A stretch of 15,643 nucleotides of DNA, taken from assembly GCA_015492395.1 (NCBI GenBank), contig WGFD01000138.1:1-15643 (forward strand), read 5' to 3'. The notes beneath the pieces were generated by a model. That model had not been told where the DNA came from. It saw only the letters and a list, made by a program, of their open reading frames with translations, and ran no database searches. The number at the start of each line of letters is the position of its first letter. Position 1 is the stretch's first letter. Source of the DNA: Deltaproteobacteria bacterium (lineage in GTDB: Bacteria; Desulfobacterota; GWC2-55-46; S146-70). Positions 14,591 to 15,643 of the stretch are shown piece by piece. A program made the translations under genes and the position numbers.

Positions 14591-15559
14591 ATGGCAAAGG
14601 CAAGACCACCGACCACTGCGGAAGGGACGACCGTACCGGTTCTCTTCCTCGTCTTTAACCGCCCTGAAGTTTCTTCCAAGGTATTCGATATGATCCGTCT
14701 GGCAAGGCCGCCCCGTCTGTATATAGCCGCTGACGGTCCTCGTCCTGAAGTACATGGTGAGGCTGAAATATGTGAAGAGGTGAGGCGAATAGCCACGGAT
14801 GTCGACTGGAAGTGCGATGTGTTCTCTCTCTTTCTCCGTGAACACCTTGGGTGCGCGCTTGCGATCAGTAACGCGATCGGCTGGTTCTTCGAACATGAGA
14901 GTGAAGGAATCATTCTGGAGGACGACTGCCTGCCTAGTTGTTCCTTCTTTATGTTCTGCCAGGAACTGCTTGAGAGGTACAGGGATGACAAGAGGGTGAT
15001 GCATATAGCCGGTACTAACCTCCATTTCGGCAAGAGATACGGTGATGGGAGTTACTACTTTTCGCGGTACAACCTAATATGGGGATGGGCGACATGGAGG
15101 CGGGCCTGGCAGTTATATGATGTCGACATGAATACACTCCCATCACTGAGACGGCGGTACGATCTGGAGAGGACCCTCTTATCATACAACGAACGCATAT
15201 CGAGGATGGCCATGTATGACGATGCGTACTCACACAGGATCGATACATGGGACTATCAGTGGCACTATGCTACGAGAATCAACAGCGGCCTGGCGGTCCA
15301 CCCGAACGTCAACCTGGTGCAGAACCTTGGGTTTTGCAACGGCGCGACGCATACGTGGAGCAAAGATCCGAAGATAATCGGCAATGTTGCCGAAGATATC
15401 GACTTTCCCCTGGTACACCCTGAATTTGTGCTTGCAAACAGGGCTGCGGACAAGGACCTCTATGCGCAGTACTATGCCGGTGGTTTTCTCTCCAGTGTAA
15501 GGATTATCCCTGCACTCATCAGGGACTATATACGGTACATCCTGCATGCCGGAGATTGA
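14591..15559 (+). CDS. Glycosyltransferase / nucleotide-diphospho-sugar transferase-like protein (GT-A fold)
   Basis: A 322-residue cytoplasmic protein resembling the GT-A-fold family often annotated as nucleotide-diphospho-sugar transferase or HlpA-like. It has the family opening VPVLFLVFNRPEVSSKVFDMI (residues about 15-35) and RLYIAADGPR. The donor/metal motif is IILEDDCLPSCSFFMFC, with E110, D111 and D112. The acceptor-side segment is YNLIWGWATWRRAWQLYD, followed by DTWDYQWHYATRINSG and NLVQNLGFCNGATHT. It probably adds a sugar to a cell-surface polysaccharide, O-antigen or glycoprotein; donor and acceptor cannot be read from sequence. ATG 14591 is the first possible start in this frame. 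No other polysaccharide gene is in the window. Repeat B copy 2 begins 11 bp after the stop. Confidence 0.8.
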   Translation: MAKARPPTTAEGTTVPVLFLVFNRPEVSSKVFDMIRLARPPRLYIAADGPRPEVHGEAEICEEVRRIATDVDWKCDVFSLFLREHLGCALAISNAIGWFFEHESEGIILEDDCLPSCSFFMFCQELLERYRDDKRVMHIAGTNLHFGKRYGDGSYYFSRYNLIWGWATWRRAWQLYDVDMNTLPSLRRRYDLERTLLSYNERISRMAMYDDAYSHRIDTWDYQWHYATRINSGLAVHPNVNLVQNLGFCNGATHTWSKDPKIIGNVAEDIDFPLVHPEFVLANRAADKDLYAQYYAGGFLSSVRIIPALIRDYIRYILHAGD

Positions 15560-15570
15560 GATGTCTATTA

Positions 15571-15643
15571 TTAAGGAAGGTCTGATTCATTCAGACCTTC
15601 CGCGCGGCACAGGGATATGCCGCCATTTTCAATGACTTACAGC
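15571..15643. repeat. Repeat B, copy 2 (truncated by window end)
   Basis: From TTAAGG onward it matches 10549-10612 with only two substitutions visible (TTCAT for TTTAT in the first loop; CAC for CGC before AGGGATATG). Hairpin 1 is GGAAGGTCTGA 15575-15585 with 15591-15601. Hairpin 2 is GCGGC 15604-15608 with GCCGC 15619-15623. The left arm of hairpin 3, CATTTTCAATG, is at 15624-15634. The next nine bases, ACTTACAGC, are the exact reverse complement of the copy 1 loop. The rest lies beyond the window. The copy sits 11 bp downstream of the glycosyltransferase stop. Confidence 0.85.

Noticed and set aside
14496..14693. A small + strand ORF in the leader and start of the glycosyltransferase gene
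   Set aside because: It overlaps the glycosyltransferase coding region by over 100 bp, has no recognisable domain and no convincing ribosome site.

Overview
This window is about 15.6 kb of gene-dense bacterial chromosome. All convincing genes lie on the + strand. Isoleucine ATA and arginine AGG codons are common throughout. Together with a four-subunit 2-oxoacid:ferredoxin oxidoreductase, an MglA/MglB pair and periplasmic c-type cytochromes, this points to an anaerobic or microaerophilic Gram-negative bacterium of the Nitrospirota, Desulfobacterota or a related group. That placement is inference; no rRNA or other taxonomic marker is present. I saw no tRNA, rRNA, CRISPR array, transposase or phage gene.

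Layout. (1) 1-1645: the 3' end of dnaX, then ybaB and recR, a DNA replication and recombination-repair cluster. (2) 1671-1856: a decayed copy of short interspersed repeat A. (3) 1879-4896: porG-porD-porA-porB, joined by three 1-nt TAATG overlaps and encoding a 2-oxoacid (probably pyruvate):ferredoxin oxidoreductase. (4) 4958-6046: mglB and mglA, a Roadblock GAP and a Ras-like GTPase. (5) 6055-9916: an exported monohaem cytochrome c, an exported protein joining two haem-binding CXXCH motifs to a SUMF1 (FGE-sulfatase) domain, and three more SUMF1-domain proteins that look like lipoproteins. (6) 9924-10076: a better-preserved copy of repeat A with near-perfect terminal inverted repeats. (7) 10114-13720: yqeY, a NIF3-like protein and dnaG. 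A 160-bp array of five hairpins (repeat B, 10549-10708) sits across the yqeY stop codon. (8) 13795-15559: a REC-ANTAR antiterminator-type response regulator and a nucleotide-sugar-transferase-like glycosyltransferase. (9) 15571-15643: a second copy of repeat B, cut off by the window end.

How the genes may work together. Regions 1 and 7 are housekeeping replication genes. The por genes supply acetyl-CoA and reduced ferredoxin, or run in reverse for CO2 fixation. The mglBA, cytochrome and SUMF1 run is compact: gaps are 18 and 8 bp, followed by a 4-bp overlap into the haem-SUMF1 gene. It may link a polarity GTPase switch to envelope redox or SUMF1-fold proteins, but that link rests only on gene order.

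The most unusual items are: the hairpin-array repeat B, whose second hairpin is in opposite orientation in the two copies; the dihaem-SUMF1 fusion, which alone of the four SUMF1 proteins keeps a C-x4-C pair near the FGE catalytic position; and the tandem SUMF1 lipoprotein array that lacks those cysteines.
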